From Clostridiales bacterium (GTDB taxonomy: Bacteria > Bacillota > Clostridia > Oscillospirales > Butyricicoccaceae): DNA of 6,938 nucleotides. Below, one piece after another: positions 1 through 5,841 of the stretch. Position 1 is the first letter of the stretch; every line of letters begins with the position of its first letter. Made by a program: the position numbers and the translations under genes. Location of the stretch: NCBI GenBank assembly GCA_019420045.1, contig JAHZHY010000019.1, positions 1 through 6,938 on the forward strand. Reading direction: 5' to 3'. The notes below the pieces were generated by a model that saw nothing but the letters and a program-made list of their open reading frames with translations, was not told the DNA's origin and made no database searches.

Positions 1-1045
1 TTGCCGCCAGATGTTCGCCGACCTGCTGGAAGTGCCGGTGGAGCAGGTGCTGGCCGGAGGCAACTCCAGCCTGACCTTTATGTATGACACTGTGGACCGC
101 CTGATGGTCTTCGGCGCCGCCGGTGTGGATGAGCCCTGGCTGAAAAAGGACAAAGTGAAATTCCTTTGCCCGGTGCCTGGCTATGACCGTCATTTTGCCA
201 TCTGCGAGCAGTTCGGCATTGAGATGATCAACATCCCCATGGATGACAATGGCCCCGATATGGACATGGTGGAAAAGCTGGTGGCTGAGGACGAGAGCAT
301 CAAGGGCATCTGGTGCGTTCCCAAGTTTGCCAATCCCTCGGGCGTTGTGTACAGCGATGAAGTGGTTCGCCGCTTTGCCGCCCTCCAGCCCAAGGCACGG
401 GATTTCCGTATTTTCTGGGACAATGCTTACATCATCCACGGCATCACCGACGAGGACATCCAGATCCCCAACATCATCGAGGAGTGCGCCAAGGCTGGTA
501 AGGCCGACATGGTGTTTGAGTTCTGCTCCACCTCCAAGATCTCCTTCCCCGGCGCCGGCGTCTGCGCCTTCGCCGCAAGCCCGGCCAACATCGCCTGGCA
601 GAAAAAGTACATGAAGGCCCAGCAGATCGGACCGGACAAGATCAATCAGCTGCGCCATGTGCTCTTCTTCAAGGATGCCGCCGGTCTGAAGAACCATATG
701 GAGATCCACAAGAAGATGCTGCGGCCCAAGTTCGACGCCGTGATCAACACCCTGGAAAAGAACCTGGCTGGTACCGGTGCCGGCAGCTGGACTGTGCCCA
801 AGGGCGGTTACTTTGTCAGCTTTGACGCCATGGAAGGCTGCGCCAAGCGCACCCAGCAGCTGTGTAAGGAAGCGGGCATCGTTATGACCGGAGCCGGCGC
901 CACCTATCCCTATGGCAAGGACCCGGGGGACAGCAATCTGCGCATTGCTCCTTCCTATCCTCCCATTGAGGAGCTGCAGCTGGCTATGGAAGTGTTCTGC
1001 GTCTGCGCCAAGAAGGCCGCCGCGGAAAAACTGCTGGCTCAGTAA
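1..1045 (+). CDS. PLP-dependent aminotransferase, AspT/MocR-like class (5' partial)
   Basis: The 3' part of a fold-type I aminotransferase; the frame is open from base 2 and the true start lies upstream. Residues are numbered from the Met at base 11, which is internal. Visible features are GGNSSLTFMYD (16-26), in the cofactor phosphate-binding region; FANPSG (106-111), with the Asn that contacts PLP; DNAY (137-140), with the Asp that pairs the pyridine nitrogen and a Tyr; STSKIS (173-178), with Lys176 as the likely Schiff-base lysine; and SNLRIAPSYPP, with Arg311 as the substrate carboxylate-binding arginine. The motif set resembles the class of Corynebacterium AspT (Pfam Aminotran_MocR), which moves amino groups between aspartate or similar amino acids and 2-oxoglutarate. 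The exact substrate cannot be read from the sequence. Such proteins are usually somewhat over 400 residues, so roughly 80 are missing. It is not obviously in an operon with secD, which has its own promoter. Confidence 0.9.
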   Translation, partial: CRQMFADLLEVPVEQVLAGGNSSLTFMYDTVDRLMVFGAAGVDEPWLKKDKVKFLCPVPGYDRHFAICEQFGIEMINIPMDDNGPDMDMVEKLVAEDESIKGIWCVPKFANPSGVVYSDEVVRRFAALQPKARDFRIFWDNAYIIHGITDEDIQIPNIIEECAKAGKADMVFEFCSTSKISFPGAGVCAFAASPANIAWQKKYMKAQQIGPDKINQLRHVLFFKDAAGLKNHMEIHKKMLRPKFDAVINTLEKNLAGTGAGSWTVPKGGYFVSFDAMEGCAKRTQQLCKEAGIVMTGAGATYPYGKDPGDSNLRIAPSYPPIEELQLAMEVFCVCAKKAAAEKLLAQ

Positions 1046-1064
1046 GCAGAAAATCAAAAAGAAT

Positions 1065-1087
1065 AAAGCTCCCGCAAAGGGAGGTTT
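1065..1087 (+). terminator. Weak hairpin, possible aminotransferase terminator
   Basis: CTCCC (1069-1073) pairs with GGGAG (1079-1083) across a GCAAA loop. Outside one mismatch, AAA pairs with TTT (1085-1087). On the plus strand only three T follow, so termination would be weak. Read on the minus strand, the same hairpin is followed by a longer T-rich stretch (bases 1067 down to about 1047), so it could serve better as a minus-strand terminator, although no minus-strand gene is seen here. Confidence 0.4.
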
Positions 1088-1088
1088 C

Positions 1089-1122
1089 GCTGTGGGCAGA
1101 GGATATGTCCTCTGCCCACAGC
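1089..1122. repeat. Perfect 15-bp inverted repeat (hairpin, TATG loop)
   Basis: GCTGTGGGCAGAGGA (1089-1103) and its exact reverse complement (1108-1122) flank a four-base TATG loop. No T-run follows on either strand, so this is not a standard intrinsic terminator. It sits 44 bases after the aminotransferase stop and could be a 3'-end RNA stabiliser, part of a structured RNA, or a protein-binding dyad. The repeat is plain in the sequence; its function is unknown. Confidence 0.8.
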
Positions 1123-1141
1123 CGCGCCTGGGAGGCAAATG

Positions 1142-1180
1142 TTCTCTTTTTGCATCGGGAAAACCGGTGCAAAAAGGGGA
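1142..1180. repeat. Inverted repeat, 13-bp core stem with GAAAA loop
   Basis: CTTTTTGCATCGG (1146-1158) pairs with CCGGTGCAAAAAG (1164-1176) with a single G-T wobble. The pairing extends out to 1142/1180 through two more wobbles. Together with the hairpins at 1065-1087, 1089-1122 and a minor GCCT-GGG-AGGC at 1126-1136, it forms a run of four stem-loops between the aminotransferase and the secD promoter. No T-run follows, so I do not call it a terminator. Confidence 0.7.
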
Positions 1181-1236
1181 TCTTTGAACAAATTGTACAG
1201 AAAAGAGGGGGAATTTTACGAAAAAGCCTCTTTTTG

Positions 1237-1265
1237 TTGACGGAATCCCAGGGGTGGAGTATAAT
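1237..1265 (+). promoter_or_regulatory. Sigma-A-type promoter for secDF
   Basis: A -35 box TTGACG (1237-1242) and a -10 box TATAAT (1260-1265) are separated by exactly 17 bases, close to the housekeeping consensus. Transcription should begin near base 1272, giving a leader of about 50 bases before secD. An imperfect hairpin (AAAAGAGG 1201-1208 with CCTCTTTT 1227-1234) lies just upstream and may weakly insulate the promoter. Confidence 0.85.
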
Positions 1266-1280
1266 AATCGTTGCTTTTCA

Positions 1281-1297
1281 AAAAGCGTCACGCTTTT
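1281..1297 (+). other. Leader hairpin just before the secD ribosome binding site
   Basis: AAAAGCG (1281-1287) and CGCTTTT (1291-1297) form a 7-bp stem with a TCA loop. It falls inside the predicted secD leader and ends three bases before the AAAGGAGG ribosome binding site (1301-1308). It may protect the 5' end or influence ribosome access. The structure is visible; the role is inferred. Confidence 0.5.
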
Positions 1298-1321
1298 CAT
1301 AAAGGAGGAAACAACAGGACA

Positions 1322-2632
1322 ATGAAAAAGAGCATTCTCACTTTCGTTTGCTCACTGTTAGTCATAGCACTGCTTGGCTTTACAGTATGGCACGGGGTGG
1401 ATCTGGGCTTCACACAGATCCCCAGCATCACCGATACCGAAAACGGTGTGCGGCTGGGTCTGGATCTGGTGGGCGGTTCCATCATCACCTTTGAGGGCAT
1501 GGCCGACGAGGATATGCCTGCCGAGGAGCTTAGCCGCAACATGGAAATCGTTGTGGATATGCTTCGTCAGCGCCTGGACTTCCAGGGCCTCACCGAAGCT
1601 CAGGTATACCAGGCCGGTGACCGTCGGGTCACAGTGGAGATCCCCTCCATCAGCGATCCCGAAGAAGCTGTGCAGACTCTGGGTTCCACCGCTCAGCTGC
1701 AATTCCTGGATGACGACGGCAATGTGATCCTGGAAGGCAACCAGGTGGCCGATGCTACCGCCGAATACGGCGCCATCGATAACACCGGCGTCAAGCAGAA
1801 TTATGTCTCTCTGGAACTCACCGATGAAGGTCTGGAGATCTTCACCGAAGCTACAAAGAAAGCGGCTGCGGCTGAGTCGGAAGGCAAGAACCACATCAAT
1901 ATCGTCATGGACGGCCAGACCATCAGCAGCCCTGCTGTGGGCAGCCAGTATGCAGAAACTGGCATCACCAGCAAGGAAGTGATGATCACCGGTGGCTTTA
2001 CCGCAGAAGAAGCCGGTCTCCTGGCCAATAACATCGCCCTGGGCCAGTTGCCCTTTGGCCTGGAGCAGGTGGAAATGCGCAGCGTGGGCGCTCAGCTGGG
2101 TATGACCGCGCTGACCAGCAGCATTAAGGCCGGTGTCATCGGCGTGCTGCTTGTGATGATCTTCATGATCGCTGTGTACCGTCTGCCCGGCGTCGTCTCC
2201 TGCGTGGCGCTGCTGTTCTACTGCGTGCTGGAGGGGTTGGTGCTGGTGATCTTCAAGGTCAACCTGTCTCTGCCTGGCATCGCCGGTATCATCCTGGGCA
2301 TCGGCATGGCCGTGGACGCCAATGTGGTTATCTTTGAGAGAATCAAGGAAGAACTGCGGGCGGGCAAGACCATTCGCTCGGCCATCGATTCCGGCTTCCA
2401 TCGGGCGTTCTCCGCCATTTTGGACAGTAATATCACCACCTTTATCGCCGCAGCCGTGCTCTATTTCTTTGGCAAGGGCACCATCGTGGGCTTTGCCATC
2501 ACTCTGGGCCTGGGCATTATCCTGTCCATGTTCACTGCTCTGACTGTGACACGGATGCTGCTCAACAGCCTGGTGGGTATGAAAGTGACCAACATCCGGC
2601 TGTACGGTGCTCGTGAAGGGAGGGATGCGTAA
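1322..2632 (+). CDS. secD: Protein translocase subunit SecD
   Basis: SecD of 436 residues, shorter than the E. coli protein and typical of Clostridia. With SecF it forms the RND-like membrane complex that uses the proton gradient to pull exported proteins out of the SecYEG channel on the outer face. Seen in order: TM1 (about 5-24); the hallmark RLGLDLVGGS (44-53); an extracytoplasmic P1 region (about 55-255); then five hydrophobic segments (about 266-410), including GIGMAVDANVVIFERIKEE (326-344). Asp332 in that motif is the conserved TM4 acidic residue implicated in proton coupling. The ATG at 1322 is preferred over an in-frame TTG at 1271, because 1271 lies at the predicted transcription start and the protein then begins MKK plus a hydrophobic helix. 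The AAAGGAGG ends 13 bases before the ATG, an unusually long spacing. It is the first gene of a secD-secF operon; no yajC is seen next to it. Confidence 0.97.
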   Translation: MKKSILTFVCSLLVIALLGFTVWHGVDLGFTQIPSITDTENGVRLGLDLVGGSIITFEGMADEDMPAEELSRNMEIVVDMLRQRLDFQGLTEAQVYQAGDRRVTVEIPSISDPEEAVQTLGSTAQLQFLDDDGNVILEGNQVADATAEYGAIDNTGVKQNYVSLELTDEGLEIFTEATKKAAAAESEGKNHINIVMDGQTISSPAVGSQYAETGITSKEVMITGGFTAEEAGLLANNIALGQLPFGLEQVEMRSVGAQLGMTALTSSIKAGVIGVLLVMIFMIAVYRLPGVVSCVALLFYCVLEGLVLVIFKVNLSLPGIAGIILGIGMAVDANVVIFERIKEELRAGKTIRSAIDSGFHRAFSAILDSNITTFIAAAVLYFFGKGTIVGFAITLGLGIILSMFTALTVTRMLLNSLVGMKVTNIRLYGAREGRDA

Positions 2633-3531
2633 TGCTGAAGACATTCAGTGCTACAAAAAACTTCAAATATTGCGCCATCCTTTCGGTGCTGCTGATTGCC
2701 GCAGGTCTTGTGGCTTTGCTGGCGGCTCCCTTTGGCGTCAATCTGTTTAATCTGGATATCGATTTTGCCGGCGGCACATCCTTTACCTATCAGCTGGGAG
2801 AAGAGGTTACTCCCGATGTGATCGACAAGGTAGAGAACGCTGTGGCCGATGTGGCGGGCAAGACGGTTTCTGCCGTGCCCACCGGCGATGGCACCCAGGT
2901 GCTCATCAAAACCAAGAGCCTTTCCTCCGAGGACCGGGAGAAGCTCCACGCGGCCATGAAATCTGCCTTCTCTCTGGAAGACGATGCCCGGCAGGATGTG
3001 CAGAATGTCAGCCCGGCTGTGGGCAAGGATATGCAGGCCGCTGCCGTCAAGTCCTCTTTGGTGGCTGCTCTGCTGATGCTGCTGTATATCACCATCCGTT
3101 TTGACTTCAAGTCCGGTTTTGCTGCTGTGGCCTGCCTAATCCACGATGTGCTGGTGATGATCAGCGCCTATGTGATCTTCCAGCTGCCGGTGAATATGAA
3201 CTTCATCGCGGCAGCTCTTACCATCTTCGGCTATTCCATCAACGCCAGTATCATCACCTTTGACCGCATTCGCGAAAATCAGAAGCTGTCCCGCCGGGAG
3301 AGCTATGACGCCATTGTGGACAAGAGTGTGCGCCAGAGCTTTACCCGGAACATCAACACCACACTGACCACGCTGTTTACCATCGTGCTCATCATCTTTA
3401 CCGGTGTTTCCTCTCTGGTGAATTTCGCCATTCCCATCACCGTTGGCATCGTCAGCGGCGCTTATTCTTCCATCTTCGTGGCCGCTCCTCTGTGGGCCCT
3501 GCTGAAGAAGCATCAGAAAAAAGCGAAATAA
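2632..3531 (+). CDS. secF: Protein translocase subunit SecF
   Basis: SecF of 299 residues, the usual length, partner of SecD in the proton-driven translocation complex. Seen in order: TM1 (about 12-32); the SecF signature LDIDFAGGTSFTY (41-53); a short extracytoplasmic P4 region (about 55-130); then five membrane segments (about 136-156, 163-185, 188-209, 243-262, 265-291). The TM4 motif reads GYSINASIITFDRIREN (200-216). Most family members have Asp where Ala205 stands (NDT/NDS), and in Thermus SecDF the equivalent Asp637 is needed for proton coupling. The conserved Arg239 (SFTRN) is kept. The start codon overlaps the secD stop by one base (TAATG), and AAGGGAGGG (2616-2624) lies 7 bases before it, so translation is coupled to secD. 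The operon ends at the terminator directly downstream. Confidence 0.96.
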   Translation: MLKTFSATKNFKYCAILSVLLIAAGLVALLAAPFGVNLFNLDIDFAGGTSFTYQLGEEVTPDVIDKVENAVADVAGKTVSAVPTGDGTQVLIKTKSLSSEDREKLHAAMKSAFSLEDDARQDVQNVSPAVGKDMQAAAVKSSLVAALLMLLYITIRFDFKSGFAAVACLIHDVLVMISAYVIFQLPVNMNFIAAALTIFGYSINASIITFDRIRENQKLSRRESYDAIVDKSVRQSFTRNINTTLTTLFTIVLIIFTGVSSLVNFAIPITVGIVSGAYSSIFVAAPLWALLKKHQKKAK

Positions 3532-3541
3532 GCCTGTTTCT

Positions 3542-3574
3542 AATCCCCGTCTTTTTGAAAGACGGGGATTTTTT
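3542..3574 (+). terminator. Rho-independent terminator of secDF
   Basis: ATCCCCGTCTTT (3543-3554) pairs perfectly with AAAGACGGGGAT (3558-3569) around a TTG loop, with one further A-T pair outside. Six T (3569-3574) follow. It begins about ten bases after the secF stop. Confidence 0.95.
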
Positions 3575-3604
3575 GCGGATAGAGATTCCAGAAATTTCAT
3601 ATTT

Positions 3605-3654
3605 TGTCGAATGATGTCGAAAGTTGCGACGAAAAAGGGGTTTAATTTGTCGAA
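3605..3654 (+). promoter_or_regulatory. Cluster of three Spo0A-box-like TGTCGAA motifs
   Basis: Exact TGTCGAA occurs at 3605-3611, 3615-3621 and 3648-3654, all in the same orientation. The first two are exactly 10 bases apart, one helical turn. A degenerate copy, CGACGAA (3627-3633), lies between. TGTCGAA is the core of the Spo0A binding site in Bacillus and Clostridia. I saw only one other exact copy in the window (6071-6077). By chance about one copy would be expected in the whole window on both strands, so three within 50 bases is a strong cluster. Binding by Spo0A is inferred. Confidence 0.6.
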
Positions 3655-3669
3655 AAACTGTGGGACAAT
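3641..3669 (+). promoter_or_regulatory. Possible upstream promoter overlapping the third TGTCGAA box
   Basis: TGGGACAAT (3661-3669) has an extended -10 form (TG, one base, GACAAT) like other promoters in this window. The -35 position (TTTAAT, 3641-3646, 17-base spacer) is a poor match, as is common for activator-dependent promoters. The third TGTCGAA box (3648-3654) lies in the spacer, so a bound regulator could block or reshape this promoter. An alternative -10 is TTTAAT itself, which would put the second box on the -35 region. Confidence 0.35.
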
Positions 3670-3716
3670 GAATAAGGAGAAAATATCCCCGGCGTCAGGC
3701 GGCTGCCGGGAAACTC

Positions 3717-3746
3717 TTGCTCCCCCTGGTTTCTTTGTGGTACAAT
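3717..3746 (+). promoter_or_regulatory. Extended -10 promoter for nrdR
   Basis: TTGCTC (3717-3722) and TACAAT (3741-3746) are separated by 18 bases, and TGG directly before the -10 makes an extended -10 element. The predicted start near 3753 gives a leader of about 42 bases before nrdR. Confidence 0.7.
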
Positions 3747-3794
3747 AGCCCCAAACCAAAACGAATGGATGGAAAACTGCGGGGAGGAAATGGC

Positions 3795-4256
3795 ATGAAG
3801 TGCCCGTATTGCGGATATTTGGAGAGTAAAGTGGTGGATTCCCGGCCCACCGATGAGGGCAGCTGCATCCGCCGCAGGCGGGAGTGTTTGTCCTGCGGCC
3901 GGAGGTTCACCACCTATGAAACGGTGGAGAGCGTACCGCTGGTGGTCATCAAGAAAGACGGTTCCCGTCAGGCTTTCAGCCGCAGCAAAATGCTCAGCGG
4001 TTTGGTGAAGGCCTGTGAGAAACGGCCGGTGACCATGTCCGCTTTGGAAGAGATCTGTGATGAGATCGAGCAGAAGCTTTCCAATTCCCTGGAGAGGGAG
4101 ATCAAATCCGAACAGATCGGTGAACTGGTGATGGAACAGCTGAAGCAGGTGGACGAAGTGGCCTATGTGCGTTTTGCCTCGGTGTACCGGCAGTTCAAGG
4201 ACATCGGCACCTTTATGGAGGAGCTGAGCAAGCTGATCCATACCAAGCCTCAATGA
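3795..4256 (+). CDS. nrdR: Transcriptional repressor NrdR
   Basis: NrdR of 153 residues, the normal length. It is the nucleotide-sensing repressor of ribonucleotide reductase genes: an N-terminal zinc ribbon binds NrdR boxes, and an ATP-cone domain reads ATP versus dATP and sets the oligomer state. The zinc ligands are Cys3, Cys6, Cys31 and Cys34 (CPYC and CLSC), followed by the typical GRRFTTYE. The ATP cone spans about 49-139 and starts [16 protein letters not shown]. The ATG at 3795 is chosen because the protein then begins MKCPYCG as in all family members, and GGAGG (3783-3787) lies 7 bases upstream; longer in-frame extensions are not family-like. It is transcribed alone, with its own promoter and a terminator just after the stop. 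No nrd reductase gene and no obvious NrdR box lie in the window, so its targets are elsewhere. Confidence 0.97.
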   Translation: MKCPYCGYLESKVVDSRPTDEGSCIRRRRECLSCGRRFTTYETVESVPLVVIKKDGSRQAFSRSKMLSGLVKACEKRPVTMSALEEICDEIEQKLSNSLEREIKSEQIGELVMEQLKQVDEVAYVRFASVYRQFKDIGTFMEELSKLIHTKPQ

Positions 4257-4260
4257 CAAC

Positions 4261-4302
4261 AAAAAAGCCGCCTGACACAACATGGTGTTCGGGCGGCTTT
4301 TT
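4261..4302. terminator. Bidirectional terminator between nrdR and the DUF4363 gene
   Basis: AAAAAGCCGCC (4262-4272) pairs perfectly with GGCGGCTTTTT (4292-4302), with extra pairing inside (ACAC with GTGT). A T-run closes the plus-strand side and the A-run (4261-4266) supplies one on the minus strand. It serves the two convergent units, nrdR and DUF421-DUF4363. Confidence 0.93.
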
Positions 4303-4313
4303 GCTGTCATGGG

Positions 4314-4673
4314 TTACAGGATGTTTTCCCAGGTTGGGTCGTCACTGGAGGGCAGGCGAAGCAGCAGGTAGCGAAGCAGCCGAGCCTTTTGCTGGTACTC
4401 CCGATCCTTCTCCACTTCCAGACAGCCCTGACATTCCTCCAGTACCTGGCCGATTTCCTCGATGGAGGAATGAACATAAAAGGTGGATAGAAAAGGGGAC
4501 AGGCGCTGATACCGGCTTTCCAGGGCGTCCAGAGCGCCTCTGCGGGCCTCTTGGGCCGACAGGGGTACTTCTTCCGCCAAGGAGGAAGAAAGGCTCCTGG
4601 TGTATCTGTGGGCGAAAAAAGCGCCGGTGAGAGTGATCAGCAGCAGGAGCGCGGCAATATAGGTGCGGGCCAT
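4314..4673 (-). CDS. DUF4363 family membrane-anchored protein
   Basis: A 119-residue protein of unknown function matching the DUF4363 pattern. It has a short N-terminus, one hydrophobic segment (about 4-21), then a soluble, mostly helical part rich in Leu, Glu, Arg and Gln (about 25-119), including an EEIGQVLEECQGCLEVEKD stretch. The hydrophobic segment could be a membrane anchor or an uncleaved signal, which would put the rest on the outer face. It starts only 2 bases after the DUF421 stop, with its ribosome binding site AAAGGAGGG (4683-4691) inside the end of that gene, so the two are co-translated. DUF4363 next to DUF421 is a recurring pair in Clostridia, which supports both calls and suggests a shared envelope or spore-membrane role. 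No catalytic motif is visible. Confidence 0.8.
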   Translation of the reverse strand: MARTYIAALLLLITLTGAFFAHRYTRSLSSSLAEEVPLSAQEARRGALDALESRYQRLSPFLSTFYVHSSIEEIGQVLEECQGCLEVEKDREYQQKARLLRYLLLRLPSSDDPTWENIL

Positions 4674-4675
4674 GG

Positions 4676-5353
4676 CTATTTTCCCTCCTTTCGGAAAAGA
4701 AGGATGTTACCGCTGCGATCGGCGCACAGGAGAAACACCTGTTTCAGGCCGGAGAGCAGATTGGCTTTCAGGACAGAATCCAGCCAGGCCTCATCCCGGC
4801 CGATGGCCTGCAGGTTTTCCCGGCAGAGAACGCCGTCAGAGACGATCAGTTCCATGGGTGGGGAAGATTTAGGGGCTTTGCCCAAAGCGTCCAGCGTTAC
4901 CGCCTGTGCGCCGGGAAAGAGCAATAGGCTCACCTGGCCGTTTGTCTCCACCTGGGCGAATTGGATGGAGCGCAGGTCGAACACATCCTTGAGCCGCAGG
5001 GTCTCGAACACATCGTCCAGGGTCATGCGCACTTTGCGCAGGGCCTGTTGGTCCAGAACGCCGTTGCGGATGATCTGTACCGGCCTTCCGCTGAGCAGCC
5101 GCCGCAGTTTCTGGCTGCGCATGGACAGCACCGACAGAAAGATCTCGGCCGCAATCAGGGTCAGAATGGGCACCAGGCCATGGAGCAGAGGAATGTTCAG
5201 ATCCTGCATGGGCACCGAGGCCACAGCGGAGATCAAAATGGTTATGACAAACTCGGTGGCCTGCATTTCGGCCACCTGCCGTTTGCCCATCAGCCGGAAG
5301 GCTGCAATGATGAAGATGTAAAGAAGAATGGTGCGGAAAAAAGGAACCAGCAT
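4676..5353 (-). CDS. DUF421 (YetF-like) membrane protein
   Basis: A 225-residue protein of the DUF421/YetF family, function unknown. Three hydrophobic segments (about 5-22, 34-49, 58-78) are followed by a C-terminal soluble domain. Family hallmarks are RLMGKRQVAEM (20-30) after the first helix, PVQIIRNGVL (91-100) at the start of the soluble domain, and LRLKDVFDLRSIQFAQVETNG (119-139). The length fits the family. DUF421 proteins occur in several copies in Bacillus, and some have been linked to spore inner-membrane properties; that is family background, not shown here. The ATG at 5353 follows AGGGTGAT (5360-5367) at a suitable distance and starts directly at the first helix. It is the first gene of a two-gene minus-strand operon with DUF4363 and is divergent from the XRE gene. 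Confidence 0.9.
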   Translation of the reverse strand: MLVPFFRTILLYIFIIAAFRLMGKRQVAEMQATEFVITILISAVASVPMQDLNIPLLHGLVPILTLIAAEIFLSVLSMRSQKLRRLLSGRPVQIIRNGVLDQQALRKVRMTLDDVFETLRLKDVFDLRSIQFAQVETNGQVSLLLFPGAQAVTLDALGKAPKSSPPMELIVSDGVLCRENLQAIGRDEAWLDSVLKANLLSGLKQVFLLCADRSGNILLFRKEGK

Positions 5354-5371
5354 CGCGATATCACCCTGTGT

Positions 5372-5400
5372 TAGTGTGCCGATGGAATGGGAAAATATTC
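5372..5400 (-). promoter_or_regulatory. Possible sigma-G/sigma-F-type promoter for DUF421-DUF4363
   Basis: On the minus strand GAATA (5400-5396) and CACACTA (5378-5372) are separated by 17 bases. Compared with the Bacillus forespore consensus (GHATR, then CATWHTA), this is 5 of 5 and 6 of 7. I found no good housekeeping promoter in the same stretch. The predicted start would fall near 5365, only about a dozen bases before the ATG, which is tight. This is a pattern match only. Confidence 0.3.
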
Positions 5401-5413
5401 TCCGGACTTTGTG

Positions 5414-5433
5414 ACAGGCGAAAAAAGGCCTGT
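5414..5433. repeat. Short inverted repeat in the divergent intergenic region
   Basis: ACAGGC (5414-5419) and GCCTGT (5428-5433) flank an eight-base A-rich loop, with TTGTTTTT following on the plus strand. It resembles a terminator, but there is no plus-strand gene for it to end. It may instead be an operator between the DUF421 and XRE genes. Apart from this dyad and the two candidate promoters, I see nothing in 5354-5540. Confidence 0.4.
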
Positions 5434-5481
5434 TGTTTTTAACCGGTCAGAGATATTCTGGCGCAGGGGTGGGGGACATTT

Positions 5482-5487
5482 TATAAT
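5482..5487 (+). promoter_or_regulatory. -10 element of the XRE gene promoter
   Basis: TATAAT (5482-5487) lies 53 bases before the XRE start codon. The -35 region (CTGGCG, 5458-5463, 18-base spacer) is a poor match, so the promoter may be weak or need an activator. Confidence 0.5.
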
Positions 5488-5540
5488 AATGGTGAATACA
5501 CAGCAGGCAATTTTCATAGAGACAGAGAGGGAAAGATAGA

Positions 5541-5840
5541 ATGGGACAGACCAAGGAACTGGCCGAAGTGCTGAAACGGCAGGAAGAAGAGCTGGAACGG
5601 ACAAAGCAGCGTCTGGGGCAGAATATCAAAGCCCGGCGGGAGGCGTTGGGGTACAGTCAGGAAAAGTTAGCTTTTCTGTCGGGCATGGGAGCTGCCCATT
5701 TGGGAAACATCGAAAGGGGAAGCGATAAAAACAACCCCACCATTTCCACTTTGGCCAAGATTGCCGGTGGTCTGCATACTTCAGTGGAAAAGCTATTGGA
5801 GGGCACAGGAACACAAACGGAAGAGGAAGAAAATGGTTAA
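5541..5840 (+). CDS. Small XRE-family helix-turn-helix regulator
   Basis: A 99-residue protein with a Cro/C1-type DNA-binding domain. Residues 3-27 are charged and heptad-like (EVLKRQEEELERTKQRL), suggesting a short coiled coil for dimerisation. The helix-turn-helix domain spans about 26-87: GQNIKARREALGYSQEKLAFLSG covers the first helices and the start of the HTH, GAAHLGNIERG the recognition helix and its end, and PTISTLAKIAGGLHTSVEKLL the last helices. The tail (88-99) is acidic. No sensor or enzymatic domain is present. GAGAGGGA lies a short distance before the ATG. It is divergent from DUF421 and upstream of tRNA-Pro, without an operon partner on its own strand, so it could regulate itself or the divergent pair; its targets are unknown. 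The HTH call is firm; the physiological role is not known. Confidence 0.9.
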   Translation: MGQTKELAEVLKRQEEELERTKQRLGQNIKARREALGYSQEKLAFLSGMGAAHLGNIERGSDKNNPTISTLAKIAGGLHTSVEKLLEGTGTQTEEEENG

Positions 5841-5841
5841 A

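Noticed and set aside
1105..1302. 65-codon plus-strand open frame in the gap before secD, checked as a possible SCIFF-type peptide or YajC
   Set aside because: It lacks the cysteine cluster of SCIFF and the membrane segment of YajC, crosses the secD promoter, and has no family match that I recognise.
1358..2644. 428-codon open frame on the minus strand, opposite secD
   Set aside because: It lies entirely against secD, whose protein family is certain. The predicted protein is rich in His, Gln, Asp and Gly with no recognisable domain, as expected for the antisense of a GC-rich codon pattern.
3668..3748. 26-codon open frame ending inside the nrdR -10 box (possible leader peptide)
   Set aside because: No good ribosome binding site, no coding character, and its end overlaps a convincing promoter element. 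It would be translated only if the upstream promoter near 3664 were shifted.
3136..4310. Two minus-strand open frames (207 and 222 codons) spanning the secF end, the intergenic region and nrdR
   Set aside because: They run through the secF terminator, promoters and the nrdR coding sequence, have low-complexity His/Gln-rich composition and match no family I know.
4551..5374. Plus-strand open frames (256 and 137 codons) opposite DUF421 and DUF4363
   Set aside because: They are Arg/Ser-rich or His/Gln-rich shadows of the well-supported DUF421-DUF4363 genes and have no ribosome binding site in a sensible place.
5414..5440. Hairpin with TTGTTTTT as an intrinsic terminator on the plus strand
   Set aside because: There is no plus-strand gene upstream; it lies between two divergent genes. 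Kept only as an inverted repeat.
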